A DNA stretch of 26,237 nucleotides, from the NCBI GenBank assembly GCA_049615605.1, contig JBMZFW010000013.1:1-26237 (forward strand), written 5' to 3'. The notes beneath the pieces were generated by a model. That model had not been told where the DNA came from and did not search any database. It was given only the letters and a program-made list of their open reading frames with translations. The DNA is from JAQWUY01 sp049615605 (GTDB lineage Bacteria; Pseudomonadota; Alphaproteobacteria; JAQWUY01). How positions within the stretch are numbered: the stretch's first letter is position 1; every line of letters begins with the position of its first letter. Positions 16,388 through 24,179 of this stretch are shown piece after piece. The position numbers and the translations under genes are program-made.

Positions 16388-16629
16388 TGGAAAACAAAGA
16401 CAAAGCTTTTAACCGTATAAAGAACGAACTTGAAAAAGTTAGTGAAGAAATGCTTGTTATAATTAACAAGTACAATTTACAAGTGGATAATCCACTTGAA
16501 ATAATAAATACGGCGAAAGAATTAATCACAGATAAAGACGATTATGTAAAGTTTATTGAATTGTCATTACAAGGTCGCCTGCTTGGTGAAGCAGCGGCAC
16601 ATTTGGAAAGTTCTGAATTCAGGAACTAA
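16387..16629 (+). CDS. Unknown 80-residue protein coupled to the TAXI gene
   Basis: The gene starts in the TAATG overlap with the TAXI gene. The product is a charged, predicted mostly helical soluble protein, with no signal peptide, membrane segment or cysteine. I do not recognise the family. The one-base overlap and its length make it a probable real gene whose amount is tied to that of the binding protein. Confidence 0.6.
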   Translation: MENKDKAFNRIKNELEKVSEEMLVIINKYNLQVDNPLEIINTAKELITDKDDYVKFIELSLQGRLLGEAAAHLESSEFRN

Positions 16630-16730
16630 CCCCCCTTATGCCCCCTAAGCCATAGTGGGATTCAAACATCAAAAATCATCTGTATAATAAAATAGGGATA
16701 AATCTTATTTAAAGATTTACCCCCCTATCA

Positions 16731-16765
16731 ATAAAAAAGCCCCCCTGATAACGATAGGGGGGGCT
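16731..16765 (-). terminator. Intrinsic terminator of folE-DUF3253
   Basis: Read on the minus strand, AGCCCCCC (16765-16757 region) pairs with GGGGGGCT (16745-16738), with a short loop. A run of T follows (complement of 16733-16738). The very GC-rich stem in AT-rich surroundings makes it strong. It lies just after the DUF3253 stop. Confidence 0.85.
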
Positions 16766-16772
16766 GTTAAAA

Positions 16773-17072
16773 CTATTTTTTAATACGCAGACGAATTAAG
16801 CCTTTGAAATTATCGGGGTCAACAACTTCGCCCCTTCTTGTTAATTCAATTACATCGTTGCGGGCAAGAAAGATTGCTTGCTGTTTAACCGCATTGAAAT
16901 ATTTTCGCCACAGGTTTGCCCCATCGTTTTCACGACGCACAGTTTCGGCGAATGCTTTTGCAACCTGTTCTGGTGAAACAGGGTCATTTGGCTTGGCTGA
17001 TTTTAAATGATTAATCATAAACTGAGCAACTGGATCTAGTTTATCAAAATCCAAGTTGTTGTTATCGCTCAT
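16773..17072 (-). CDS. DUF3253 family protein
   Basis: The 99-residue protein matches DUF3253. The SPEQVAKAFAE segment, a central WRKYFNAVKQQAIFLARNDVIELTRRGEVVDP and the end FKGLIRLRIKK follow the family pattern of a small winged-helix-like domain. Its biochemical role is not established. The start overlaps the folE stop by one base (TAATG), so the two are translationally coupled. The N-terminal 25 residues are an extension before the domain. Confidence 0.75.
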   Translation of the reverse strand: MSDNNNLDFDKLDPVAQFMINHLKSAKPNDPVSPEQVAKAFAETVRRENDGANLWRKYFNAVKQQAIFLARNDVIELTRRGEVVDPDNFKGLIRLRIKK

Positions 17073-17659
17073 TACTTAATACCGCGGTTTAAGACATTTA
17101 AGAATTGGTGTTGTAATTCAATATCTTTTTCGTACTGACCTAAGAAGTGAGTCGTCACAGTTGATGAACCGTGTTTGTGCACACCGCGTGTTGTCATACA
17201 TTGGTGAACCGCATCAATGGCAACGGCAACACCGCGCGCATTTAAGTTCGTGTGTAAGCTTTCCGCAATTTGTCTTGTTAACATTTCTTGGTTTTGTAAA
17301 CGCTTTGCAAAAATATCAACAACGCGTGCTAACTTAGATAAACCACAAACCTTTTCACTTGGCAGGTATGCAACCCATGCTTTACCAATAAATGGTGCAA
17401 TGTGGTGTTCGCAATGTGATTCAAATGGAATTTCACGAATAATTACAGGACCGTTATAACCAGTGATATCATCAAAAGTTTTTGATAATTCAGTTGCAGG
17501 GTCTTGGCTGTATCCTTGGAAATATTCTTCAAAGGCTTCAACCACACGCTTTGGTGTGTCTTTTAAGCCAAATCTTGTTGGATCATCACCCGCCCAACGA
17601 AGTAATACTTCAACAGCGTCCATTGCTTCTTGTTTACTTGGTTTTACAACTTTATTCAT
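17072..17659 (-). CDS. folE: GTP cyclohydrolase I (type IA)
   Basis: This 195-residue enzyme converts GTP to 7,8-dihydroneopterin triphosphate, the first step of folate synthesis and the entry to queuosine synthesis. Zinc ligands C83 and H86 are in SHCEHH (catalytic-type H85 between them), and the third ligand C154 is in QCMTTRGVHK. The signature KVCGLSKLARVVDIFAKRLQNQE is also present. Length is slightly below the E. coli enzyme because the N-terminus is short. It is the first gene of a two-gene unit with DUF3253. A plausible promoter lies at 17676-17703. Confidence 0.96.
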   Translation of the reverse strand: MNKVVKPSKQEAMDAVEVLLRWAGDDPTRFGLKDTPKRVVEAFEEYFQGYSQDPATELSKTFDDITGYNGPVIIREIPFESHCEHHIAPFIGKAWVAYLPSEKVCGLSKLARVVDIFAKRLQNQEMLTRQIAESLHTNLNARGVAVAIDAVHQCMTTRGVHKHGSSTVTTHFLGQYEKDIELQHQFLNVLNRGIK

Positions 17660-17675
17660 TTTTATAATCCCTTAC

Positions 17676-17703
17676 TTATATTTAAGATAAGGTTTAAGTA
17701 AAT
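17676..17703 (-). promoter_or_regulatory. Candidate folE promoter
   Basis: On the minus strand TTTACT (17703-17698) and TATAAG (17681-17676) are 16 bases apart. They lie about 17 bases before the folE start codon, so the leader would be very short. This is a by-eye match only. Confidence 0.35.
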
Positions 17704-17767
17704 GTTTTTTGTGATTCTGTCAATAAAAAACACCAAATTAATACAGTTTTATGATATTAATAAATCT

Positions 17768-17974
17768 ATGAAAAAAATAATAATTGGGCTTATATTAATA
17801 TACAGATACACAATTTCATACTTTTTGGGACGAACTTGTCGTTTTGAACCGACTTGCTCTCAATACACGATTGATGCAATTAATAAGTATGGAATTGTCA
17901 AAGGTTGCATTCGTGGGGCAAAAAGAATATTAAAATGTCGCCCTGGTGGTGGAAGTGGATACGACCCTGCATAA
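17768..17974 (+). CDS. yidD: Membrane protein insertion efficiency factor YidD
   Basis: The 68-residue protein has the YidD pattern. An N-terminal amphipathic/hydrophobic helix (KKIIIGLILIYRYTISYF) is followed by CRFEPTCSQYTIDAINKYG, then RILKCRPGGGSGYDPA, with the three conserved cysteines. It lies at the inner membrane and assists YidC-mediated insertion. An in-frame ATG at 17702 would add 22 residues not seen in the family, so the ATG at 17768 was chosen although no clear ribosome site precedes it. In many bacteria the gene sits with rnpA and yidC; here it is apart from them, divergent from folE. Confidence 0.88.
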   Translation: MKKIIIGLILIYRYTISYFLGRTCRFEPTCSQYTIDAINKYGIVKGCIRGAKRILKCRPGGGSGYDPA

Positions 17975-18046
17975 ATCAATATTGTCGTAAATGTTAAATA
18001 GTACAAAAAATGTCTTATTTTCTGTGGAAAAATATGTAAAAACCGC

Positions 18047-18075
18047 TTGCAAAATAAGTGCTTTTTATGTATTCT
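18047..18075 (+). promoter_or_regulatory. Candidate nqr operon promoter
   Basis: TTGCAA (18047-18052) and TATTCT (18070-18075) are 17 bases apart, each matching sigma70 consensus at four positions. They lie about 40 bases before nqrA. The ribosome site of nqrA itself is not obvious. Confidence 0.45.
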
Positions 18076-18113
18076 GCACCTAAATTTTTTTATTTTAGAT
18101 TGGTACTAATAAA

Positions 18114-19457
18114 ATGAAACTTAAAAATGGTATAAACTTGCCTGTATCGGGCGAACCACAACAGAAAATAGTTGATTCAAACAAGGTTAAAAACTTTGCA
18201 TTACGCGGGGCTGTTGATTTTCACGGTCTTAAGCCATCAATGAATGTAAAAGTTGGCGAAACCGTTAAAATGGGTCAATCACTTTTCAATGATAAAGAAA
18301 ATACAGAAGTTGTATTCCCTGCACCAGTATCTGGTAAGGTTGTTGAAATTAACCGCGGGCACCGTCGTGTTTTAGAATCGGTTGTAATTAAATCAGACGG
18401 TAAATTAACGCCAGTTAAGAAATTTACAAAGTTCACAAGTTCTGCATCTAGCAAATCAATTAGAAAAGCTTTAATTGAAAGCGGTCATTTTTCTGCATTC
18501 CGCACAAGACCATTTTCAAAAATTCCAAATACAGATTCAACACCTGATGCAATTTTTGTAAACACTATGGATACAAACCCACTTGCTGTTGACAGTGCCG
18601 TTGTTCTTGGAAATACAAAAACAATGGAATATTTTGTTGCGGGCGTTAACGCGGTTGCAAAATTAACAGACGGTAAAACATTTGTTTGCGCCAAAGAAGG
18701 TGTTAAACTTACAAGATTTACTGGTAAAAATATTAAGGTTGAACGCTTTGATGGTTGTCACCCAGCGGGCAACACTGGTACGCACATTCACTTTTTACGC
18801 CCAGCTTCGGCAACAAAGACTGTATGGTCAATTGGTTACCAAGATGTAATTAATATTGGTAAACTTGCAAAAGACGGCGTGCTTTCTTATGAAAAATTTG
18901 TTTCACTTGCTGGTCCAAAAATGAAAAACCCTCGTGTTGTTTCAACTTGGATGGGTGCAAGCATTCCTGAATTATTAGGCACAGATGCAATTGGTGAAGT
19001 TCGTGCAATTAACGGTTCATTATTATCGGGCGATGGTGCGGGTTATTCAACATCATTCATTGGTCGCACAGCAACACAAGTTTCTGTATTATCGGCAAGC
19101 ACAGACAGTCGTGGTCTTGGTTGGGTAATTCCTTGGGCTGATAAATTTTCATCAGTATTAAATGTACACTTATCTAGCCTGTTCCGTTCAAAAAAACAGG
19201 ATATGGATACGGGTCTTAACGGTTCATACCGTGCGATTATTCCAGTGGGTCACTTTGAAAAGTTAACACCACTTGATATTTTACCAACACAGTTAATGCG
19301 CGCAATAATTGTGGGCGATACTGATATGGCACAAAAATTAGGTTTACTAGAATTAGACGAAGAAGACATTGCATTATTTGCGTATGCAGATATTGGTAAA
19401 AATGATTTCTTGGGCGCACTTCGTGAATGCCTAGCAAAAGTTGAAAAAGAGGGGTAA
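18114..19457 (+). CDS. nqrA: Na+-translocating NADH:quinone reductase subunit A
   Basis: NqrA is a cytoplasmic-side subunit of the Na+-NQR complex, associated with the quinone-binding region. The 447-residue length is normal. The N-terminus MKLKNGINLPVSGEP and the biotinyl/lipoyl-like segment VKVGETVKMGQSLFNDKENTEVVFPAPVSGKV are characteristic, as is GCHPAGNTGTHIHFLRP. It is the first gene of nqrABCDEF, 5 bases before nqrB, whose ribosome site GAGGGG lies in the nqrA end. Confidence 0.96.
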   Translation: MKLKNGINLPVSGEPQQKIVDSNKVKNFALRGAVDFHGLKPSMNVKVGETVKMGQSLFNDKENTEVVFPAPVSGKVVEINRGHRRVLESVVIKSDGKLTPVKKFTKFTSSASSKSIRKALIESGHFSAFRTRPFSKIPNTDSTPDAIFVNTMDTNPLAVDSAVVLGNTKTMEYFVAGVNAVAKLTDGKTFVCAKEGVKLTRFTGKNIKVERFDGCHPAGNTGTHIHFLRPASATKTVWSIGYQDVINIGKLAKDGVLSYEKFVSLAGPKMKNPRVVSTWMGASIPELLGTDAIGEVRAINGSLLSGDGAGYSTSFIGRTATQVSVLSASTDSRGLGWVIPWADKFSSVLNVHLSSLFRSKKQDMDTGLNGSYRAIIPVGHFEKLTPLDILPTQLMRAIIVGDTDMAQKLGLLELDEEDIALFAYADIGKNDFLGALRECLAKVEKEG

Positions 19458-19462
19458 TAAAA

Positions 19463-20671
19463 ATGGGTTTAAGAAATTTCTTTGATAATATAGCCCCAAA
19501 CTTTGAAAAGGGCGGTAAGTACGAAAAGTACTATGCACTATTTGAAATGGTGGAAACATTTTGTTATACGCCAAGAACGGTAACATCGGTTGCCCCACAC
19601 GCAAGGGACTATATTGATACAAAGCGTGTGATGACTTATGTTGTTCTTGCGACTATTCCAGCATTATTATTCGGTTTATATAATACAGGTCTTCAGTCAA
19701 ACAATGCACTTGTTGCGATGGGAATGACTGAAATGGACGGACTTCGCGGTTGGGTGTTAAGCTTAATCGGTTATAATTATGACCCAGCTTCAATAATGGG
19801 TAATATATTGCTTGGCTTAACTTATTGGTTGCCAATATATATTACAACATTACTTATTGGTGGTATTGTTGAAGTTGTATTTGCACTTATTCGTGGACAC
19901 GAAGTAACAGAAGGTTTCCTTGTGACATCTATGTTATTCTCACTTACATTACCAGCGACAATTCCATTGTGGCAAGTTGCACTTGGTATATCGTTTGGTG
20001 TTATTTTTGGTAAAGAAATCTTTGGTGGTCAAGGTAAAAACTTTATGAACCCAGCCCTTGTTGGTCGTGCGTTCCTTTACTTTGCATATCCTGCACAAAT
20101 TTCTGGTAATGCGGTATGGGTTGGTGTTGATGGTTTTTCTGGTGCGACAGCATTAAATGTTGGTGCAATGGGTGGGCTTGAAGCAATCACTTCAGCGGGC
20201 ATTACATTACAAGATGCATTCATTGGTACAATTGCTGGTTCAATTGGTGAAACATCTACACTTGCAATCTTACTTGGTTTGGCATTCTTGTTATTCACAA
20301 AGATTGCAAACTATCGTTTAGTTGCCGGTTGTGTAATCGGTATGATTGGCACAACATTATTATTAAATTGGGTTGGTTCGGAAACAAATCCAATGTTTAA
20401 CTTACCTTGGTATTGGCACTTTGTAATTGGCGGTTATGCCTTTGGTTTAGTATTTATGGTTACAGAACCAATCAGTGGTGCAATGACAAATAAAGGTCGT
20501 TGGATTTACGGTGGATTAATTGGCTTTATGGTTATTTTAATTCGTGTTGTTAATCCAGCCTTTCCAGAAGGTATGATGATGGCAATTTTATTCGGTAATA
20601 TATTTGCCCCATTAATTGATTACTTTGTGGTGCAGTCTAATTATAAAAGAAGGGTGAAACGCGATGTCTAA
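19463..20671 (+). CDS. nqrB: Na+-translocating NADH:quinone reductase subunit B
   Basis: NqrB is an integral membrane subunit of the RnfD/NqrB type and forms a main part of the Na+ path. The 402-residue sequence has about ten hydrophobic segments. The FMN attachment motif is DGFSGATAL, with threonine 229 as the expected covalent FMN site. The family stretch NFMNPALVGRAFLYFAYP precedes it. It overlaps nqrC by 8 bases. Confidence 0.97.
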   Translation: MGLRNFFDNIAPNFEKGGKYEKYYALFEMVETFCYTPRTVTSVAPHARDYIDTKRVMTYVVLATIPALLFGLYNTGLQSNNALVAMGMTEMDGLRGWVLSLIGYNYDPASIMGNILLGLTYWLPIYITTLLIGGIVEVVFALIRGHEVTEGFLVTSMLFSLTLPATIPLWQVALGISFGVIFGKEIFGGQGKNFMNPALVGRAFLYFAYPAQISGNAVWVGVDGFSGATALNVGAMGGLEAITSAGITLQDAFIGTIAGSIGETSTLAILLGLAFLLFTKIANYRLVAGCVIGMIGTTLLLNWVGSETNPMFNLPWYWHFVIGGYAFGLVFMVTEPISGAMTNKGRWIYGGLIGFMVILIRVVNPAFPEGMMMAILFGNIFAPLIDYFVVQSNYKRRVKRDV

Positions 20672-21452
20672 GAATTTATGGACTAAATTTAAAGAAGTTC
20701 CACTTGATAACCCAGTAAAAACTATGTTTATTACGGTTGTTATCTGTTTGGTAGCATCGTTATTCGTAACATATCCTGCACTGGAATTACGCCCAGTTCA
20801 AGAAATGAACAAGCTTAACGAAAAACGCATTAACATTTTACAAGTTGCGGGTCTTTATGAAGAAGATAAAACAATTGATGAAATGTTTGAAACTGTTGAA
20901 GCAAAAGTTGTTGATTTAAGAACAGGTCGCTTCACGGATGCAGTTGATGCAAACTATGACGAAATCAAAGCATTAAAATCTGATGAATTTTCAAAGTCTT
21001 TAACAAAAGATGAAGACATTGCATCAATTCGTCGCCAATCTTATTACAAAGTTGTATACCTTGTAAAAGATGCAGGTACGGTTTCAAAAGTAATTATTCC
21101 AATCCACGGTTATGGTTTATGGTCAACACTTTATGGCTTTATGGCGGTAAAGACTGATGGTAATACAATCACTGGATTAAAGTTTTATTCACATGGTGAG
21201 ACACCGGGTCTTGGCGGTGAAGTTGACAACCCAGCTTGGCAAGCACAATGGCCAAACAAGAAAATTAACGATGCATCTGGCAATGTTGCAATTTCTGTTG
21301 TAAAAGGTGGCGCATCTGGTGAAAACCAAGTTGACGCATTATCTGGTGCAACATTAACATCTGTTGGTGTTCACAACTTAGTTCAATTTTGGGTTGGTAA
21401 AAATGGATTTAAACCATTCTTAGAATTTGTTGCACAAGGGGGATTAAAATAA
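20664..21452 (+). CDS. nqrC: Na+-translocating NADH:quinone reductase subunit C
   Basis: The 262-residue protein has one N-terminal membrane helix (about residues 18-38) and a periplasmic FMN-binding domain. The attachment motif DALSGATLTS puts covalent FMN on threonine 230. GYGLWSTLYGFMAV and HGETPGLGGEVDNPAWQ are family signatures. Attachment needs the flavin transferase ApbE, which is not in the window. Its start lies within nqrB after AAGGG, and its stop overlaps the nqrD start by one base. Confidence 0.97.
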   Translation: MSKNLWTKFKEVPLDNPVKTMFITVVICLVASLFVTYPALELRPVQEMNKLNEKRINILQVAGLYEEDKTIDEMFETVEAKVVDLRTGRFTDAVDANYDEIKALKSDEFSKSLTKDEDIASIRRQSYYKVVYLVKDAGTVSKVIIPIHGYGLWSTLYGFMAVKTDGNTITGLKFYSHGETPGLGGEVDNPAWQAQWPNKKINDASGNVAISVVKGGASGENQVDALSGATLTSVGVHNLVQFWVGKNGFKPFLEFVAQGGLK

Positions 21453-22108
21453 TGGCTAAAACAAAAGAAATATTATTTGATCCATTAGTGGACAATAACC
21501 CGCTTACTTTACAAGTATTGGGTATTTGTTCTGCACTAGCGGTGACAAGTTCATTAAAGACAGCGGCGATTATGTCACTGGCGGTAATTTTTGTAACTAG
21601 TTTTTCTAGTTTAATTATTTCATCAATTCGTAATTGGATTCCATCATCGGTTCGTATTATCATTCAAATGGTTGTAATTGCATCATTGGTAATTGTCGTT
21701 GATGAATTCTTAAAAGCATATGCTTTTGAAGTGTCTAAGATGTTATCTGTATTCGTTGGCTTAATCATTACAAACTGTATCGTAATGGGTCGCGCCGAAG
21801 GCTTTGCAATGCAAAACACACCATCGGCATCATTCATTGATGGTATTGGTAACGGTCTTGGTTATTCATTAGTATTATTAATTCTTGCATTTATTCGTGA
21901 ATTATTCGGTGCGGGTAAATTATTTAACATTGAAATTTTAACAACGGTAAACAATGGCGGTATGTATGTTCCAAATGGTCTATTATTAATGCCACCATCT
22001 GCGTTCTTCTTAATTGGTGTTATTATTTGGGTATTCCGTTGGTGGAAACCAGCCCAAGTTGAAACGCCAACATTTAAAATTCGTTCATCTGATGGGGGGC
22101 ACCACTAA
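21452..22108 (+). CDS. nqrD: Na+-translocating NADH:quinone reductase subunit D
   Basis: This 218-residue integral membrane subunit pairs with NqrE to hold an intramembrane 2Fe-2S centre. The expected ligands C26 (LGICSAL) and C109 (ITNCIVMGRAE) are present. FDPLVDNNPLTLQVLGICSALAVT and PSASFIDGIGNGLGYS are family stretches. Start and stop overlap nqrC and nqrE by one base each, so it is translationally coupled on both sides. Confidence 0.96.
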   Translation: MAKTKEILFDPLVDNNPLTLQVLGICSALAVTSSLKTAAIMSLAVIFVTSFSSLIISSIRNWIPSSVRIIIQMVVIASLVIVVDEFLKAYAFEVSKMLSVFVGLIITNCIVMGRAEGFAMQNTPSASFIDGIGNGLGYSLVLLILAFIRELFGAGKLFNIEILTTVNNGGMYVPNGLLLMPPSAFFLIGVIIWVFRWWKPAQVETPTFKIRSSDGGHH

Positions 22109-22716
22109 TGGAACAATATATTAGCCTATTTATAAAAGCGGTATTCGTTGAAAATATGGCACTTGCCTTTTTCTTAGGTATGTGTACCTTCCTTGCCGTA
22201 TCAAAGAAAATTGAAACAGCCCTTGGTCTTGGTATCGCGGTAATTTTCGTACAGACAATTACAATGCCTGCCAACAACTTAATCTATAAATACCTATTAA
22301 ACAGCGGTGCGCTTGAATGGGCGGGACTGCCAAATGTTGATTTGCGTTTCCTAGGTTTCATTTCATACATTGGTGTAATTGCCGCAATGGTACAAATCGT
22401 TGAAATGATTTTAGACAGATTTTTCCCTGCATTATATAATGCGCTTGGTATTTTCTTGCCATTAATTACGGTAAACTGTGCCATTCTTGGTGGTTCATTA
22501 CTTATGGTACAAAGGGATTATGATTTTACTCAATCGGTTGTATTCGGTCTTGGTACTGGTACGGGTTGGGCACTTGCGATTGTTGCGATTGCAGGTATTC
22601 GTGAAAAATTAAAGTACAGTGATATTCCACCACAATTACAAGGTCTTGGTATCACATTCATTACAGCGGGCTTAATGGCACTTGGATTTATGTCATTCAG
22701 TGGCGTAAAGTTATAA
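22108..22716 (+). CDS. nqrE: Na+-translocating NADH:quinone reductase subunit E
   Basis: The 202-residue membrane protein is the partner of NqrD. C26 (LGMCTFLAVSKK) and C124 (VNCAILGGS) are in the positions that ligate the shared iron-sulfur centre. About six hydrophobic segments are visible. YISLFIKAVFVENMALAFFLG is typical of the N-terminus. There are 16 bases between its stop and nqrF. Confidence 0.97.
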   Translation: MEQYISLFIKAVFVENMALAFFLGMCTFLAVSKKIETALGLGIAVIFVQTITMPANNLIYKYLLNSGALEWAGLPNVDLRFLGFISYIGVIAAMVQIVEMILDRFFPALYNALGIFLPLITVNCAILGGSLLMVQRDYDFTQSVVFGLGTGTGWALAIVAIAGIREKLKYSDIPPQLQGLGITFITAGLMALGFMSFSGVKL

Positions 22717-22732
22717 TAGGGGGATTAAAGAT

Positions 22733-23956
22733 ATGAATGATTTTACTTTAAGTATCGTATTATTTATCACTATCGTTGTTGCCCTTGTTGCAATTATTAT
22801 GACAGCGCGCAAGTTCTTAGTACCAAGCGGTAATGTTAAAATTGAAATCAACGGTAAGAAAACTATTGAAGTACCAGTTGGCGGTAAATTATTAAATGTA
22901 CTTGCGGATAACAAAATCTTTATTCCATCTGCTTGTGGCGGTGGTGGTTCATGTGGTCAATGTGGTGTTGATGTTCACAGCGGTGGCGGTGATATCTTAC
23001 CAACCGAAGAATCACACATTACAAAGAAAGAAGCCCGTACGGGTAAACGCCTTTCTTGTCAGGTTGCGGTTAAACAAGATATGAATATTGAAGTTGAAGA
23101 CGATGTATTCGGCGTTAAGAAATGGAATTGTAAAGTTAAGTCAAATGACAATGTGGCAACATTCATTAAGGAATTCGTTGTACAATTACCAAAAGGTGAA
23201 TCTGTACCATTCCGTGCGGGTGGTTATATCCAAATTGAATGCCCAGCCCACCATGTTAAATACAAAGACTTTGATATTGATAAAAAATATCACGCTGATT
23301 GGAACCACTTCGGTATTTTTGAAGTTGAATCTGTGGTAACAGAACCAGTTGAGCGTGCATATTCAATGGCAAACTGGCCTGGTGAAGAAGGCATCATTAT
23401 GCTTAATGTGCGTATTGCCACACCACCACCAGGTAAGATGAAAGAATTACCAGCTGGTAAAATGTCATCTTATATCTGGTCATTAAAACCAGGTGATGAT
23501 GTTGTTATCTCTGGTCCTTATGGTGAATTCTTTGCCCGCGAAACTGAAAAAGAAATGGTGTTCGTTGGCGGTGGTGCAGGTATGGCACCAATGCGTTCAC
23601 ACATCTTTGACCAATTATTAAGATTAAACACAAAGCGTAAAATCACATTCTGGTACGGTGCCCGTTCTGAAAAAGAAATCTTTTATCGTAAAGACTTTGA
23701 TGACCTTGCGAAAAAGTTTCCAAACTTTGAATGGCATATCGCTTTATCAGACCCACAACCAGAAGATAACTGGAAAGGTCTAACTGGCTTTATTCACAAT
23801 GTATTAAAAGATGAATACCTTGGCAAACACGAAGCCCCAGAAGACTGTGAATACTATATGTGTGGTCCACCAATAATGAACCAATGTGTTATTGAGATGC
23901 TTCTAGACCTAGGGGTTGATCGCGAAGACATTATGCTAGACGATTTTGGTGGTTAA
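22733..23956 (+). CDS. nqrF: Na+-translocating NADH:quinone reductase subunit F
   Basis: NqrF is the NADH-oxidising entry subunit. The 407-residue protein has an N-terminal membrane anchor (about 5-25) and a plant-type 2Fe-2S ferredoxin domain with C68, C74, C77 and C109. The FAD domain carries RAYS at 208-211 and the NADH domain GGGAGMAP at 279-286, with CGPPIMN near the C-terminus. A ribosome site AGGGGGAT precedes the ATG. It is the last gene of the operon and is followed 39 bases later by a strong terminator. Usual followers apbE and nqrM are absent here. Confidence 0.97.
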   Translation: MNDFTLSIVLFITIVVALVAIIMTARKFLVPSGNVKIEINGKKTIEVPVGGKLLNVLADNKIFIPSACGGGGSCGQCGVDVHSGGGDILPTEESHITKKEARTGKRLSCQVAVKQDMNIEVEDDVFGVKKWNCKVKSNDNVATFIKEFVVQLPKGESVPFRAGGYIQIECPAHHVKYKDFDIDKKYHADWNHFGIFEVESVVTEPVERAYSMANWPGEEGIIMLNVRIATPPPGKMKELPAGKMSSYIWSLKPGDDVVISGPYGEFFARETEKEMVFVGGGAGMAPMRSHIFDQLLRLNTKRKITFWYGARSEKEIFYRKDFDDLAKKFPNFEWHIALSDPQPEDNWKGLTGFIHNVLKDEYLGKHEAPEDCEYYMCGPPIMNQCVIEMLLDLGVDREDIMLDDFGG

Positions 23957-23995
23957 TTTCCATAAAAGATAATCAATTATCGTCACAAATAAAAC

Positions 23996-24027
23996 AGCCT
24001 AGTACCATTTGTACTAGGCTTTTTATT
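23996..24027 (+). terminator. Intrinsic terminator of nqrABCDEF
   Basis: AGCCTAGTAC (23996-24005) and GTACTAGGCT (24011-24020) are exact reverse complements around CATTT. TTTTATTT follows. The 10-bp perfect stem marks the end of the nqr operon and the left border of the restriction-modification unit. A stretch of A precedes it, so it may act weakly in the other direction as well. Confidence 0.92.
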
Positions 24028-24114
24028 TGCTTGATACTTAATTACTTTAATGAAAATTCCCACACCAAAATTATACCATTTTATAACAAAGAACAAAAAA
24101 AGAACAAAAAACAG

Positions 24115-24159
24115 TTGACAGTTGGATTCAGATGTGATTCTATAGTAACCATGTATAAT
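24115..24159 (+). promoter_or_regulatory. Promoter region of the methyltransferase gene with a 20-bp spacer
   Basis: A perfect TTGACA (24115-24120) is followed after 20 bases by TATAGT (24141-24146). A 19-20 bp spacer is the hallmark of promoters controlled by MerR-family proteins. The spacer contains GATTC twice (24125-24129 and 24136-24140), 11 bases or one helical turn apart. A further TATAAT (24154-24159) without a good -35 could be a second promoter. Confidence 0.5.
24136..24144 (+). repeat. 9-mer shared, inverted, with the leader of the nuclease gene
   Basis: GATTCTATA here is repeated as its reverse complement TATAGAATC at 25415-25423, between the methyltransferase and nuclease genes. 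It could be a common binding site for the methyltransferase helix-turn-helix. Chance in AT-rich DNA is not excluded. Confidence 0.4.
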
Positions 24160-24179
24160 GTTTTTTAAAAGGATTTGTG

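Noticed and set aside
18020..18032. DnaA box near TGTGGAAAA upstream of nqrA
   Set aside because: Single near-match in AT-rich DNA with no cluster.
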